DNA of 64,000 bases from Haliclona indistincta (GCA_964017065.1 OZ024787.1:14374453-14438452); one strand, 5' to 3'. Counted from the first letter of the stretch, positions 1 to 15,325 are shown. Made by a program: numbers and translations. Notes: generated by a model not told the origin, from the letters alone.

Positions 1-2479
1 CTCTGCATCGGAAGGGCGGGTTGCCTATCCACTCCTAGACCAGCATTGGACGATGGGTAGTGACTGTTGTCACGCCCATACTGATCCAGCCGAGTATCAG
101 AGGCACTAGCCATCATGCCAGAACCACCATGACCAACGTTCAGGTATGGCTGTCTACCACTGGGGTAGCCGGCTGGCTGAGGGTACCCACCGGCTGGCTG
201 GGAGTAGTTCGTAGGATCCTCGGGTGAGAAGTAGCCTCCTCCGCTGTCTTGCTGAACAACTGGATAGCGGTGATAAGGCTGGGCAGGTGGCTGGCTGTAC
301 TGAGAATGGAGACCACTCATTCGTTGTGTCGATGGCTGACTAAGCTGACAATAGCCAAAGTCATAAATAATGAGTGTAATGTCATCGAGCTTTCCCTGAG
401 CTACCCTCTCCTTATAGAATGACTTCACTTGATTGACTACAGCCTGGGCGACCATCTCAAGGGATACCTGATGCTTCATCTCCTCCGCAGCTATTCTGGA
501 CAAACCTCTGTGTATCTCCTGGGGCTTTGTGGTGCCGATATACTTCCCATAAGACTCGTAAAGACCATCTGACATCAACAGCAGGAAGCCCTTGAAATTA
601 GAGACCCTCCAAGGACCATTGATAAAGGGATCAGCTGTCCCTGGCTCACTAATAGCATGACTAGAAGGGAGGGAGAGGAGGAGGGGGAGAGGGAGAGAAG
701 GAGGGGGAGAGAGGGAGAGGAGGAGGAAGAGAGAAGGAGGGGGAGGGAGAGAAGGAGGGAAGGGAGAGAAGAAGGGGAGGGAGGGAGGGAGGGAGAGAAG
801 GAGGGGGAAGGAGGGAGAGAAGAAGGGGGAGGGAGGGAGAGAAGGAAAAGGAGGGGGGAGTAGGGAGGGAGAGAAGGAGGAAAGGAGGGAGAGAGAGAGA
901 GAGATAGAAATGTGATGAGTACTTTAAGAAAGTATTATAAGTTAGCTAATAAGGTGACCACTGATTGCTATGTAAACACTAAACTACACAATGTTTGTCT
1001 ACCATTGCTAATACTATGGTCAACAACCCAACATAACACTTCTACCACACTATGGAGGAACCACTCATATTGCTACCCAGTGACGTCTACAATCCACTAA
1101 CAACTGAAATGGGACAACTAAACATTGCTATAAAGACTACATAACAACGTCAGCAGTGTAGAAACTAAGTATCATGACAATCACATAACAAGTATCTGTT
1201 GTCAGCTAGTACTGCAGTATAGTGTACACGTCCTGTTACTTGTGTTCCTACACTAGTATTGCTGCTATACTGAGGTGGTTTGCATACTCTTGCTAGCACA
1301 TGTGACTACACTATACTGTACCTCAGGATATCAACATCCTTGTAACCTCCCTTGATGGCGTGGTCTCCAATAGAGCGGGTCACTTGATACGGCCCTAGTC
1401 GTCCAAACCTGACCAAGTGGTCTATTGACATGCCCAGTCGGGACAGACGCTGCTGTTCATTAGGGTTGTACACATTATGGACGTCTGATATCTGCTCAGC
1501 TTGTAGCTCCCCATTCTTGTCGAGATAACAGAGAACAGCTCTTGAGTCACCGACATTAGCAACAAACAACCTAGACAGCAGCAGCACAGAGAAACACAGA
1601 GAAACAATAAGCGATAACAAAGAGAATTTACTTAGACATGTGCATAGGTAGAGTTAATGCTCATTCTGTGTGTAAAGACATTTGAGTTCACATCCACTTT
1701 TTCCAAAGTTACGCTTGATCAATACTTTTTATGACATGAGAATTCTACAACATGCAAACTAGTTCACATCACACTTTGATCAGAAATTGCAAGATGACAC
1801 ACACACACACACACTCACACAAGCACGCACACACACACTCACACACACACCCACTCACTGGTCGTTGTGTATCAGTGATAGTACCACTGTTGTGCCTCCG
1901 CTAATCTGCTGGGCTAGCCGGCCTATCTCAGCCACCTGGTTAGGAAACAGCTGCTGTGCTTGATACGAGGTGGGAGCTCTTTGCTGCATACATAACAACA
2001 AGCCACACCCTCAAACCACGCCCACCAAACTAGCTTACACTTATTTCTTCCATTAGCGTCTGTTTTCTGATCACAGCATCGTCTATTTTGACAAAGAACT
2101 GTGTCTCCGTGTCACGGAATGCCTTCTGCATCGCTCTCTTCACCTCCTCGTCGCTGCTGTCCTGTCTGATGCCGTGGAGCAGGTAACTCGACAGGTGATT
2201 GCACGCGAAATCAGCCGCCGCCTCTCCATCATGCCCGTCCAGTACCATACAGAGCTGTACACCATTCAACCATCCGTTATAGTATCGGTCCTCGTTGCTT
2301 CTGCTGGGACCCCGAGACCCGTGTGTGGAGAATTCCTCGTTCTCTGATATCCCGACGCTTGTGTTCGGGCATGGTCTGACGCTGGCGCTATGGTACAGCG
2401 GCTGTGGAGGAGAGAAGCATTGAAACGAGTGATAGATGAGGTAGAACAGCAATACCTGAGCGGGAGGTGGTGGAGGCAT
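1..2479 (-). CDS. TAB1: TAB1-like PP2C-fold protein (TAK1-binding protein 1), 3' end off the window
   Basis: Five exons read on the minus strand: 2479-2456, 2401-2039, 1983-1859, 1570-1322 and 660 to beyond 1, all with GT-AG borders and matching phases. The start is the ATG at 2479 (MPPPPPAQ); an upstream in-frame GTG is ignored. The protein is a PP2C fold: NEDR, then LDGHDG, ISGGTT, ANVGDSRAVL, RSIGDH, LMSDGLYE and LDDITL appear in PP2C order. The segment around RLSRLGM and the block EMVAQAVV...V resemble TAB1 more than ordinary PP2C enzymes. In mammals TAB1 is a pseudophosphatase that activates TAK1 in TGF-beta and innate signalling. Here the acidic metal-ligand positions of active PP2C are present. 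After the fold comes a Q/P/Y/G-rich tail; the TAK1-binding C-terminus would lie outside the window. The gene is divergent from TOMM22 across 81 bp. An alternative call is another PP2C family member, which I think less likely. Confidence 0.86.
661..905. repeat. Polypurine GA-rich low-complexity tract
   Basis: About 240 bp of almost pure G and A on the plus strand, with GGGAGA and GAGGAG units. On the minus strand it is a very long polypyrimidine tract lying directly upstream of the TAB1 last-exon acceptor (AG at 662-661). The open frame through it codes only for R/E/G and is not a gene. Confidence 0.9.
1795..1857. repeat. Imperfect CA microsatellite in a TAB1 intron
   Basis: Runs of CA interrupted by CTCA, AAGCACG and CCCA. 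On the minus strand it is GT-rich and begins right at the donor of the exon ending at 1859. Confidence 0.85.
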
Positions 2480-2560
2480 AGCCCAGGGAGACACTGGTAG
2501 ATTACGGAGGATCGCGAGAGAATACGGAGCTCACCACGCCTACTCACACGTGTGCTTGCA
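2480..2560. promoter_or_regulatory. Bidirectional promoter between TAB1 and TOMM22
   Basis: Only 81 bp separate the two divergent start codons (2479 and 2561), so both genes must share core promoter sequence or place their 5' UTRs here. No TATA box is evident; CCACGCC and CACACGTG-like words are present. Inferred from gene layout. Confidence 0.6.
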
Positions 2561-3264
2561 ATGGCTGCTATCGAGGAAGAGATTGGAGAAGATGGGAAAG
2601 GAGTTTCAGAAGATACCCCCTTGAGCTCTGTCAAGAAACAGCCCCAGATCGAGGAGGAAGAGGACGATGAAGATGACGACGATGATGTAATGGGGATTCT
2701 TCTATCATTGCTGAGCTTGATTATCTATATCCTCCCTCCCTCTCTCTCTAGATCACGGAGACCATCACTGAGCGGTTGATAGGACTCACCGAAATGGTTC
2801 CTGAAAGTGTGTTAAATCTCACTCTCAAGTCAGCTAGTCTGGGTTACTGGTTCACTCGTCGATCAGTCTGGGTGCTGGGCACCTCAGCCGCTCTGCTGCT
2901 CTTCCCGGCATTCATTGAGCAACAACGACAAGAGATCATAGCAATGCAGGACATGCAGACTAAACAGGTGAGACAGGCGGGATGCATCGTGACACGAATC
3001 TGTCTCATTTGTTTGGGAGGGCACACAAGCATGTATTTAAAATTTGAGCTAGTCCAACTGAAATCTTTTCTCTTATCAACATCCCTCTGAGTCTCACCCT
3101 CTCACGATTCCCTGTAAATAAGCACTGTTCGTGTTCCGATGCATCACACTAGCAGTGATTCTAGAGAGTAGCGTGTTTACATAATCCAAAATCATTATCT
3201 TGTGTGTTCAATCATTCTGCAGCTCATGTTGGGTCAAGGAGCAGGCAGCAAGCTACCCATGTGA
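2561..3264 (+). CDS. TOMM22: TOM22 homologue, mitochondrial import receptor subunit
   Basis: Three exons: 2561-2686, 2752-2967 and 3223-3264, all phase 0 with GT-AG borders, giving 127 aa. The start is the ATG at 2561 (MAAIEEE), not the GTG three codons upstream. The N-terminus is a long acidic stretch (EEEEDDEDDDDD), then the conserved TOM22 core ERLIGLTEMVPE, a single transmembrane segment (WVLGTSAALLLFPAFI, about residues 83-98) and a Q-rich tail ending in LMLGQGAGSKLPM. TOM22 is the central receptor and assembly subunit of the outer-membrane TOM translocase; its acidic cytosolic face binds presequences. The tiny last exon was found by its ctgcag acceptor and by likeness to the family C-terminus. 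The gene ends 76 bp from the convergent ankyrin gene. Confidence 0.9.
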
Positions 3265-3340
3265 TAAACCACTATACTTTGTATTGTATAATATTGTGTT
3301 ATAATATCAAAACATTTCATAATGAAGTCTATATACAGAT

Positions 3341-6967
<3,627 letters not shown>

Positions 6968-7091
6968 GCAGTGGGCGGATGGGCGGGGCTGATTTAGTAC
7001 TGATGTACGATTCGATGTTGCTGCAAAGCCTTTGTCTGTTCTTGGTGGTTCTTCTAACACGTGAGCTCCTAGTACTCTGGGCAGTGTTGCT
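6968..7091. promoter_or_regulatory. Short divergent intergenic region, probable bidirectional promoter
   Basis: About 124 bp lie between the chosen start of the ankyrin gene (6967, minus) and the hydrolase ATG (7092, plus). Inferred from layout; no definite motif is claimed. Confidence 0.45.
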
Positions 7092-10000
7092 ATGTTGTGT
7101 ATTCTTTTCCCTCTAGTACTAGGAGCTAGTAGAGGAGGCGTGTACCAGTACACTGGTGACCCTTATGTGCAAGGTCATCTCAATGTAGCTCACACCACAC
7201 TAGGCAAGCACTTCAACAGTAATCCAGAGCACGTGACAGGTGAGCTAGCAGCCTCCATCTGCAGTACATTATGACTACAGTGTGTCTGTATATGCAGTCA
7301 GACCCTAGATAATGATGCAAGTTATTTTTGGTACCAAAATATATTATTTTAAAACACAAACTACATGACGTACACTCTCAGGAGAGTATTGAGAGTAGCT
7401 TTATTATTTTGTCCAGACTATATAGTTATTAATGAAGACAAATTTGCATTATTTTACAAGCAACTTCACATGTTTTTTCCCGGTTCAATGCTTACAAACA
7501 TAATTACGTCGTAACCATTATAAATTATTATACTGACTACTGAATTGTCTATCAGTCTATTATCAGTATCTAATGGATCATATGCTCCAGTACTGTTGTA
7601 TCTCTCTATTGTATAGTCTATTATCAGTATCTAATGGATCATATGCTCCAGTGCTGTTGTATCTCTCTATTGTATAGTCTATTATCAGTATCTAATGGAT
7701 CATATGCTCCAGTACTGTTGTATCTCTCTATTGTATAGTCTATTATCAGTATCTAATGGATCATATGCTCCAGTACTGTTGTATCTCTCTATCAGTCTAT
7801 TATCAGTATCTAATGGATCATATGCTCCAGTACTGTTGTATCTCTCTATTGTATAGTCTATTATCAGTATCTAATGGATCATGTGCTCCAGTACTGTTGT
7901 ATCTCTCTATTGTATAGTCTATTATCCGTATCTAATGGATCATATGCTCCAGTACTGTTGTATCTCTCTATTGTATAGTCTATTATCAGTATCTAATGGA
8001 TCATATGCTCCAGTACTGTTGTATCTCTCTATTGTATAGTCTATTATCAGTATCTAATGGATCATATGCTCCAGTGCTGTTGTATCTCTCTATTGCATAT
8101 AGTCTATTATCAGTATCTAATGGATCATATGCTCCAGTACTGTTGTATCTCTCTATTGTATAGTCTATTATCAGTATCTAATGGATCATATGCATGCTCC
8201 AGTACTGTTGTATCTCTCTATTGTATAGTCTATTATCAGTATCTAATGGATCATATGCTCCAGTACTGTTGTATCTCTCTATTGTATAGTCTATTATCAG
8301 TATCTAATGGATCATATGCTCCAGTACTGTTGTATCTCTCTATTGTATAGTCTATTATCAGTATCTAATGGATCATGTGCTCCAGTACTGTTGTATCTCT
8401 CTATTGTATAGTCTATTATCCGTATCTAATGGATCATATGCTCCAGTACTGTTGTATCTCTCTATTGTATAGTCTATTATCAGTATCTAATGGATCATAT
8501 GCTCCAGTACTGTTGTATCTCTCTATTGTATAGTCTATTATCAGTATCTAATGGATCATATGCTCCAGTGCTGTTGTATCTCTCTATTGCATATAGTCTA
8601 TTATCAGTATCTAATGGATCATATGCTCCAGTACTGTTGTATCTCTCTATTGTATAGTCTATTATCAGTATCTAATGGATCATATGCTCCAGTACTGTTG
8701 TATCTCTCTATTGTATAGTCTATTATCAGTATCTAATGGATCATATGCTCCAGTACTGTTGTATCTCTCTATTGTATAGTCTATTATCAGTATCTAATGG
8801 ATCATATGCTCCAGTACTGTTGTATCTCTCTATTGTATAGTCTATTATCAGTATCTAATGGATCATATGCTCCAGTGCTGTTGTATCTCTCTATTGTATA
8901 GTCTATTATCAGTATCTAATGGATCATATGTTCCAGTACTGTTGTATCTCTCTATTGTATAGTCTATTATCAGTATCTAATGGATCATATGCTCCAGTGC
9001 TGTTGTATCTCTCTATTGTATAGTCTATTATCAGTATCTAATGGATCATATGCTCCAGTACTGTTGTATCTCTCTATTGTATAGTCTATTATCAGTATCT
9101 AATGGATCATATGCTCCAGTACTGTTTTATCTCTCTATTTTATAGTCTATTATCCAGTATCTAATGGTTCATACGCTCCAGTACTGTTCGTACCTGGTCT
9201 ATTTGGTGTCATATATGCTGAGTGGTACTCTGATGTGTTTGAGAGGGTCGCTAGTCACGGGTTCATCGTGATTGGTGTGGATACATTCTGGCCGGCACTT
9301 AGTGACACACCCACTACCCCGCCCAGGAATATTACTGAGGAACCACAGTTCATTTTCAAAATACTTCAATGGGTCAGTCAGTGAGTGATGGCTACTGGTG
9401 TAATACCCTGTAGATGCTAAAAGATGAGTATATTTGTAGCCCAATAGTATTGATAGCTTTATTTAATTTGAGTGCATATAACAAAATTTTGATTAGCTTG
9501 CACACGAACTAAGATTGGTTTTACATAATTATTGAATAAAAGATAATTAAATTTTTCTACATTGTTGTAGTTGGTAGATCATCTGAACCAGGATGTGCTG
9601 TCTCAGTATGGTGTAATGGCTGACTGGAGTGTACTGGGACTAGGAGGACACTCAGCTGGAGCTGATACAGTGCTCAAGATGATCCAACACAACACCACTG
9701 TAGCCAAGGTACAATAGTATCTACTCCACTTATTTTATGGGAATAAACTTATAGTTCACGAAAAAATTAATGAATTAATTTTGAGTTCTAGTACAGCATG
9801 CCAAAACAAGCTGAAATGCACACAATGCTGATGATGCAGAGTGCTATGGTTCACTATCTCTTCTGACAAATACAGGCAATAGCATTCATAGAGCCATTCA
9901 GTTACTACTTCAAGGAGCCTCTCGGATACTCTATCCCATCTCTATCATATGGTACTGAATATTCTGAGGAGTCTCCCAAGTGTGTGTATCCTGGAGTGGA

Positions 10001-10411
10001 CTATGTTCATTTCTATAACATGTTACAGTGTCCCAGGATAATAATGAACGTCACAGTAAGCACAGCAACCATTATTGTTACATGATGTGTCATCTCTTCC
10101 ACTACACAGGGCTTCGGACACTGTGATATACTGAATGAGATTAACTGGGAGAGTGAGTCAATGAATTTAAATTTGAATATCTTATTATTGTTCTACTCAT
10201 GACAGGTTGTCATTTGCTTCATTTCTGTAAGACCAACAAGACTAACAATAGATCATTCTATCACTCGTTTGTGTCTGGTGTGATGACATCATTCTATGGT
10301 ACCTATCTACAGTACAGTACTACACTACTCCAGTATATCACTGTACAGCACCTGATACCCACTACACTAGGACTATTCAACAATGATACTAACTGTAACA
10401 TTACGCAATAG
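7092..10411 (+). CDS. Secreted chlorophyllase-like alpha/beta hydrolase
   Basis: Six exons: 7092-7239, 9182-9372, 9571-9708, 9876-10055, 10110-10152 and 10206-10411, all phase-consistent, giving 301 aa. Residues 1-11 (MLCILFPLVLG) look like a signal peptide. The fold signature is clear: FVPGLFGVIYAEW, ERVASHGFIVIGVDTFWP, the nucleophile elbow GLGGHSAGAD (Ser at GHSAG), FIEPFSYYF, and GFGHCDILNE carrying the likely catalytic His. An Asp/Glu in the IEP block may complete the triad. The arrangement PGL ... ASHGF.V ... GHSxGG is that of the chlorophyllase / PET-hydrolase-like group. Substrate is unknown; an ester of dietary or symbiont chlorophyll is possible, other lipid esters equally so. Intron 1 is filled by the 61-bp minisatellite, and the exon 2 acceptor is its last copy. 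Confidence 0.82.
7545..9187. repeat. 61-bp minisatellite, about 27 copies, in hydrolase intron 1
   Basis: Unit of 61 bp, recognisable by CTAATGGATCATATGCTCCAG followed by TACTGTTGTATCTCTC. Copies differ by rare point changes and by 2-bp and 4-bp insertions. The final degenerate copy runs into exon 2, so every unit carries a copy of the real acceptor (CTCCAG/TACTGTT). Two blocks of eight units, offset by 494 bp, share the same variants. Confidence 0.95.
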
Positions 10412-10844
10412 TGTACTCATCTGGTAAGAAACACTGTATGAATGACTTATATAAACTGTATAGATACTGTAAAAGTGTGAAATGTTTTTAGACTGTCAGC
10501 TCTATAAGAGATCTATATAAGAGATCATTGCTGCTAGCTAGGCAATGATATGTAAGGATGACTGCGAATTAAGACCAAGGTCGCGGATACTGTACCAGCA
10601 CAACCTCTCTACTGGTTGTGCTTTAACTGCACTTGTCAAGTTACGTAGCTGACTAGACACACACACATCAGACACTGATATGGACGCCCTGATCACAACA
10701 CAAGGATCAACAATTTATTACATAGCTAGTTGGATACAAGCGTTGTTAGTAAACTTATAATTTTTACAAATTTCCGAAATACTTTTCAGGTTCAAAATGT
10801 GTAAGATGATAAGTGATGATGAGTTTATGTTTAGAACAATAGTA
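10412..10844. other. Intergenic, no gene seen
   Basis: Contains a clean 9-bp-stem hairpin (AGCACAACC ... GGTTGTGCT, about 10597-10622) and a stretch near 10470-10530 (GACTGTCAGCTCTATAA) that recurs near 30676, so part of it is repetitive. No coding signal. Confidence 0.5.
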
Positions 10845-13576
10845 TTATCGTGTATCAGTAGTTGATGTGATCCAGTCTTTAATCTCTTGTGCTAGTGCAT
10901 TCTCCTCTACTATTGGAGAACGTAGAGTATCTATAATGGTAGCCCAAGTGAAGGGAGGGTCAGCCTTCTTCTGCCACAAACTGAACACCTCAGAGTAGCA
11001 TCGGATAGCGTTACGAGGATGATACTGTGAAATGGTGTTCAACTGGTGTTGCTCTATCCCCAGGTCTAGTCCAACCAGTTCCCACTTGTCCATGGCTCTG
11101 CTAGCTACTCTGCGCAGTAGATCACGCATAGTGAGTGGTTTGGGATCAGTTGCTGTAGTATTGTATAATACATTATTCTGTTGTCACATGATCTAAACAA
11201 GCTTCACCTGATGATGGTAGTATTGTACCAGATGTACTAGTGGGAACTGCTACTGATGATGATGTTACTTGTGATGGTAGATCAGCTGTGGTGGGTCGTA
11301 CAACTACATAAAGAAAATTCAAAAGTTAATTCTGATACTTTTTTACATGTTATCAACACTAACCTTGAGGGAATGGTGTGGTACTGCATTGAGATTGAGA
11401 TTGATTCATTCCTGAACTAGTTTCTATAATAAACAATGGTAATAAACCCACTGCTATCATGTTCTGCATGTCACACTATACCTTTGATCCACTTGTGTAT
11501 CCAGAGCTGATCTGGTTGTGATGTACGACCATGACATCTGCCTTTCTTTATCTGTGGTAAATCGTATTTCACAGCATGAGTACTGGTCTCATTAGGGCAG
11601 TAGCAAGGGAAGAAGAGACCATCCTTGAGAGAGGCGTTGCTGTTGTAATGGAGACTCTGACTAACAACACACACGGCACGAGATACATCATGGAGGACGG
11701 CCTCACAGCCTAGCTGTAGCTGAGATGGTGAAACTGGGTCTTCTTCACATTCAGAATTGACGGCTATCTCAATGAATTTAAGATGCAAAGTGAACTTGAC
11801 GAGAAGAACGAATTCATCATTGACAAACACGACAAGTGTGGCTTGATTGAAGCATAGACTGCCTTCAGTAGACGGTAAAGACCATTCAAGATTGACAGGC
11901 TCTTCTCTGTGTTTTGGCAGGTAAGCTATGACAGAGCTAAAGACTCCCTTTGGAGAGTAGCCACCATTGAAGCAAACTAGTGCGGAATCAACAGAGACCT
12001 TTGCATCTATAAAATAGTCGTCAGGTGTACAAACAAGAGCACTCGGCATAAAGAACAGCTCTTCTTCAGACTCCTCATTACGCATCTGTACAATGATGTT
12101 GAGATGAGTAAGAAAGGCAACTATTAGTTCAGGAGTGAGGTCACGATCTTGCCCCCATAGCTTCCTCAGAGTCTCCATAGTGAACACACCTCTGGTCCAG
12201 ACCATCTTCTTAGGACCATAGTTCAACTCTCCCTCTTTCTTGAATGCGAAGGTGTCAGTGAGTAGGGTACTGGGGACATCATACAGCTTTTGAGGACGGG
12301 TCACCACAAACTGTTCCAGAATGGTATCGTCAGGATAGCAGCGGATGCTGCCAGTAAAGTGGTGTAGGAGCCAAAGAACATGTGGTAGTTCAGTTTCAGG
12401 ATCAATGTTGCAGTCGATTGCCAGGTGCTTGCACTGGTCTAGTGAGATGATACCCTTATCTTGGTTTCGTAGTAGTAGTTCTAATGCTACTGCAGTGGTT
12501 GGTAGTTTCACCTCACAAATTGGTGATGAGTATGATACACCACCTGTGACCTTGGTGATCACATGATCAGCCGTGTGACGCACAGCTGTACGAAGTGCTG
12601 GGATGCCATCACCTGTGAAGCTGTCCACAGGAAACAACACCCCAGACCCGTTATACACTATCAAATCACTAAACGGTTCAACCAGACACTTGACCTGTTT
12701 GTCAATAGCACCAATTTCTTCATCACTCACGAGGCTTCTCATTGTTGCCATGAATATGACACGAGGCTTCACTTCTACTCTCTCTTCACTATTAGTCTGG
12801 TAACTACACGTGCAGCGAATGCTGGCCAGGGATTGAGTGAGGACATCTCTAACTCTCATATTGGTTGGGTAGTCTTCTCGTTTGCCATCTTTGTCAGTGA
12901 AATGTACTTTATATACATCATCCAGAGGAACAGCTAAGCTGAATGTGAGCAGAAACACAGACGGACCTGACACGAGAATAGGTAACAGCTCTTGAAACTG
13001 AGGCTGGCCACCTGAGTCAATGAGATAGATAAGAGTCTCCTTCAGTATATCTTGTAAGGTGTCATGTGGTGCTTTGATGAAGGCATTGGTTATCATCTCT
13101 TGAAATGCTTTGCCAACACTAGCTTGATCTACTGGTATATAGAGAGATCGCTGAACTTAAAGGAGCTGAATCAACTGCACTAGTGGTCTGCTTTTTAACT
13201 TTCATGGTCTCAGCTGAACGCAGCTTAGCAATCTTCTCTACTATCCCAACAATTTCCTCATCCAGGCTCTGCAGCAAGTACCAGGGCAGGTCGTCTGCTT
13301 CTCTAGTGAGAGCGGTAGCAGAGGCTGGTAACCGAGCTCGAGTGATCTCTTCAGCTACTGGAGTGCTACGAGTACCATCATCGAGATGGTAGATGAGTGT
13401 GCCGTCCCTACGCTCTGCTGGTTTACGGCTAGTGAGTTCCTGTCCTGTGAGTCTCATCTTGGCACAAGTCTTTCCTGCTGCAGGCAGGCCATGAAGAATG
13501 AGATGAAGAGTGCGAAGATTTAAGCTTCCTTTCTCTCTCATCATACGAACAGAGGTCGCTATGTGGCTTTGAATAT
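10845..13576 (-). CDS. Roco-like GTPase with C-terminal death domain, frameshifted
   Basis: Minus-strand exons: 13576-11482, 11423-11364, 11303-11208 and 11152-10845, all phase 1 and GT-AG. The large exon has a P-loop (GLPAAGKT), a switch/Walker B motif (LIDSGGQPQF), and a long COR-like winged-helix region ending near WIHKWIKG. Two short exons code an S/T/P-rich linker, and the last exon a death domain (MRDLLRRVAS ... FTWATIIDTLRSP). Proteins of this type couple nucleotide-controlled assembly to death-domain recruitment. A TATA insertion near 13136-13141, absent from the paralogue at 46.3 kb, breaks the frame between P-loop and switch. No intron explains it, so this is either a recent pseudogene, an allele or a sequence error. 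No NKxD motif is evident. The 5' exons are not found; the region upstream is transposon. Confidence 0.75.
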
Positions 13577-13794
13577 CTGAACAAAAATCACACACAATTC
13601 AATCTACTAGCATGCATACTCATTTAGGAAATAATGACATCATGGTATTTACAATAATATAATTATTATGATAAGTATCAGTTGTTATAAGCTGTGTATA
13701 CACTCTATACATCATCTCATATGAATTACAACAACACAACAAGCAAATAGTCTATATTTATTGAAATCAATCAAAGGCTTGTTGTGAACACTAA

Positions 13795-15325
13795 CAATAC
13801 AAGTATTAAAAAACATTTCTTTAAAAATGATAGAGATGTAGGGTTGGTGAAGAAGTGTGAAAAAGTATGGGTACAAGAATTAAAAGACGTAACAAAAGTA
13901 AAGAAACTAGAAAATACACAATGAGCTGAGTTACGAGCCACACCTACATACTGTAAGCCACACCTATTTGAGCCACACCCACACTGAAAAACACCCTACA
14001 TCGGTGGCATTAACCATGATCAATTGCAATTTCTTGATATTAATTTTTTATTAAATGTACGTAAATGAGCTTTGTTGAGATAATGCACATGTCATGACCT
14101 ACATTTTTGTACATTGTTATTTTTTAGCGAAAATTAAAGATTTGAACGCTATTTAATAACCAAATAAACTTTTAGACAAAGACGTCTCGGGCTTCGCCCT
14201 CGATAATGCCACCGATGTAGGGTGTTTTTCAGTGTGGGTGTGGCTCAAATAGGTGTGGCTTACAGTATGTAGGTGTGGCTCGTAACTCAGCTCATTGTGT
14301 ATTTTCTAGTTTCTTTACTTTTCTTACGTCTTTTAATTCTTGTACCCATACTTTTTTCACACTTCTTCACCAACCCTACATCTCTATCATCAAGAGTAAA
14401 TAATAGAAGAGAGAGTATCCAACTCCAATATACCCGTCAGGGACACTCTCGGGAAAGTAACGTGACCAGCACGCGAGCAAATTGACGTAATCTGACGTAC
14501 ATGTGGCAGTGGAAATCTTGCCTTCGTATAGCTTGTTGTCGCGCCCCGCCTACACCTTGAAGCTATACATTTGTAAACAGCTCGATAAACAGCAAGCGAC
14601 TCCGCTCCACAGGCAAAGCGAGCAGCCACTCGTTCACCAGATAGTTTTATTTCTGCCTTAAACACTGCTGGGGAAAAACGGCGGCTTAAATTTCGTGTGG
14701 GACGCACCGTGACCAAATAAGATAGCCATCTTCTGGTGGACTTCAAACTGTACTGGCATCCACCTGCAGGCTCTATATCACGCATTCGACTTGGAAATGC
14801 TAGCCTTGACTGTAGTCTAGCAGCTAACCCTCCCGCCTACTGATAATTGGATGGACGGCGGAGAGGGTCTAGCAAACATTGCCATTCATTGATTTTTAAT
14901 GAATAATAATGAAGTAAACCGCGTTACGATTAGCTGGGCGTTGCCTCCAACCGCGTGTATACACTGCTTCTAGTTCAGCTGCATGTTTAATCATATTCAC
15001 AATAATAACAAAGCCACGAAGAATGAATATAATTTTCTTCCTGGAAGAAAATGATATTCATTACGAATCTGATTGGTCAGTTGAAAACTATGAATGGCAA
15101 TGTTTGCTAGACCCTCTCCGCCGTCCATCCAATTATCAGAAGGCGGGAGGGTTAGCTGCTAGACTAGCCTTGACTGTTGCCGATAAACGTCATCTGCTCG
15201 CGTGCTGGTCACGTTACTTTCCCGAGAGTGTCCTTGACGGGTATATTGGAGTTGGATACTCTCTCTTCTATTATTTACTCTTGCTATCATTTTTAAAGAA
15301 ATGTTTTTTAATACTTGTTCATAAA
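13795..15325. mobile_element. Foldback (long inverted repeat) DNA element
   Basis: Outer arms pair: TTAAAAAACATTTCTTTAAA near 13806 with its complement near 15300, and GGGACACTCTCGGGAAAGTA at 14428 with its complement near 15215. An inner pair joins 14808-14900 with about 15085-15165 (CCCTCCCGCC, GGACGGCGGAGAGGG). No transposase is present. The left arm is interrupted by a second palindromic element. Confidence 0.85.
13834..14392. mobile_element. Nested palindromic MITE, termini ATGTAGGGTTGG
   Basis: Arms of about 190 bp are near-perfect inverted copies, from GATGTAGGGTTGGTGAAG to CTTCACCAACCCTACATC, with a roughly 180-bp loop. It lies inside the left arm of the larger foldback, whose right arm is uninterrupted at the matching place, so it inserted later. 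A right-arm fragment of the same family lies near 17235-17330. Confidence 0.85.

Noticed and set aside
657..863. 68-codon R/E/G-only open frame
   Set aside because: It is the polypurine tract inside a TAB1 intron; composition alone keeps the frame open.
8057..8350. 97-codon repetitive frame
   Set aside because: Lies entirely in the 61-bp minisatellite in an intron; 61 is not a multiple of 3 and the frame survives by chance.
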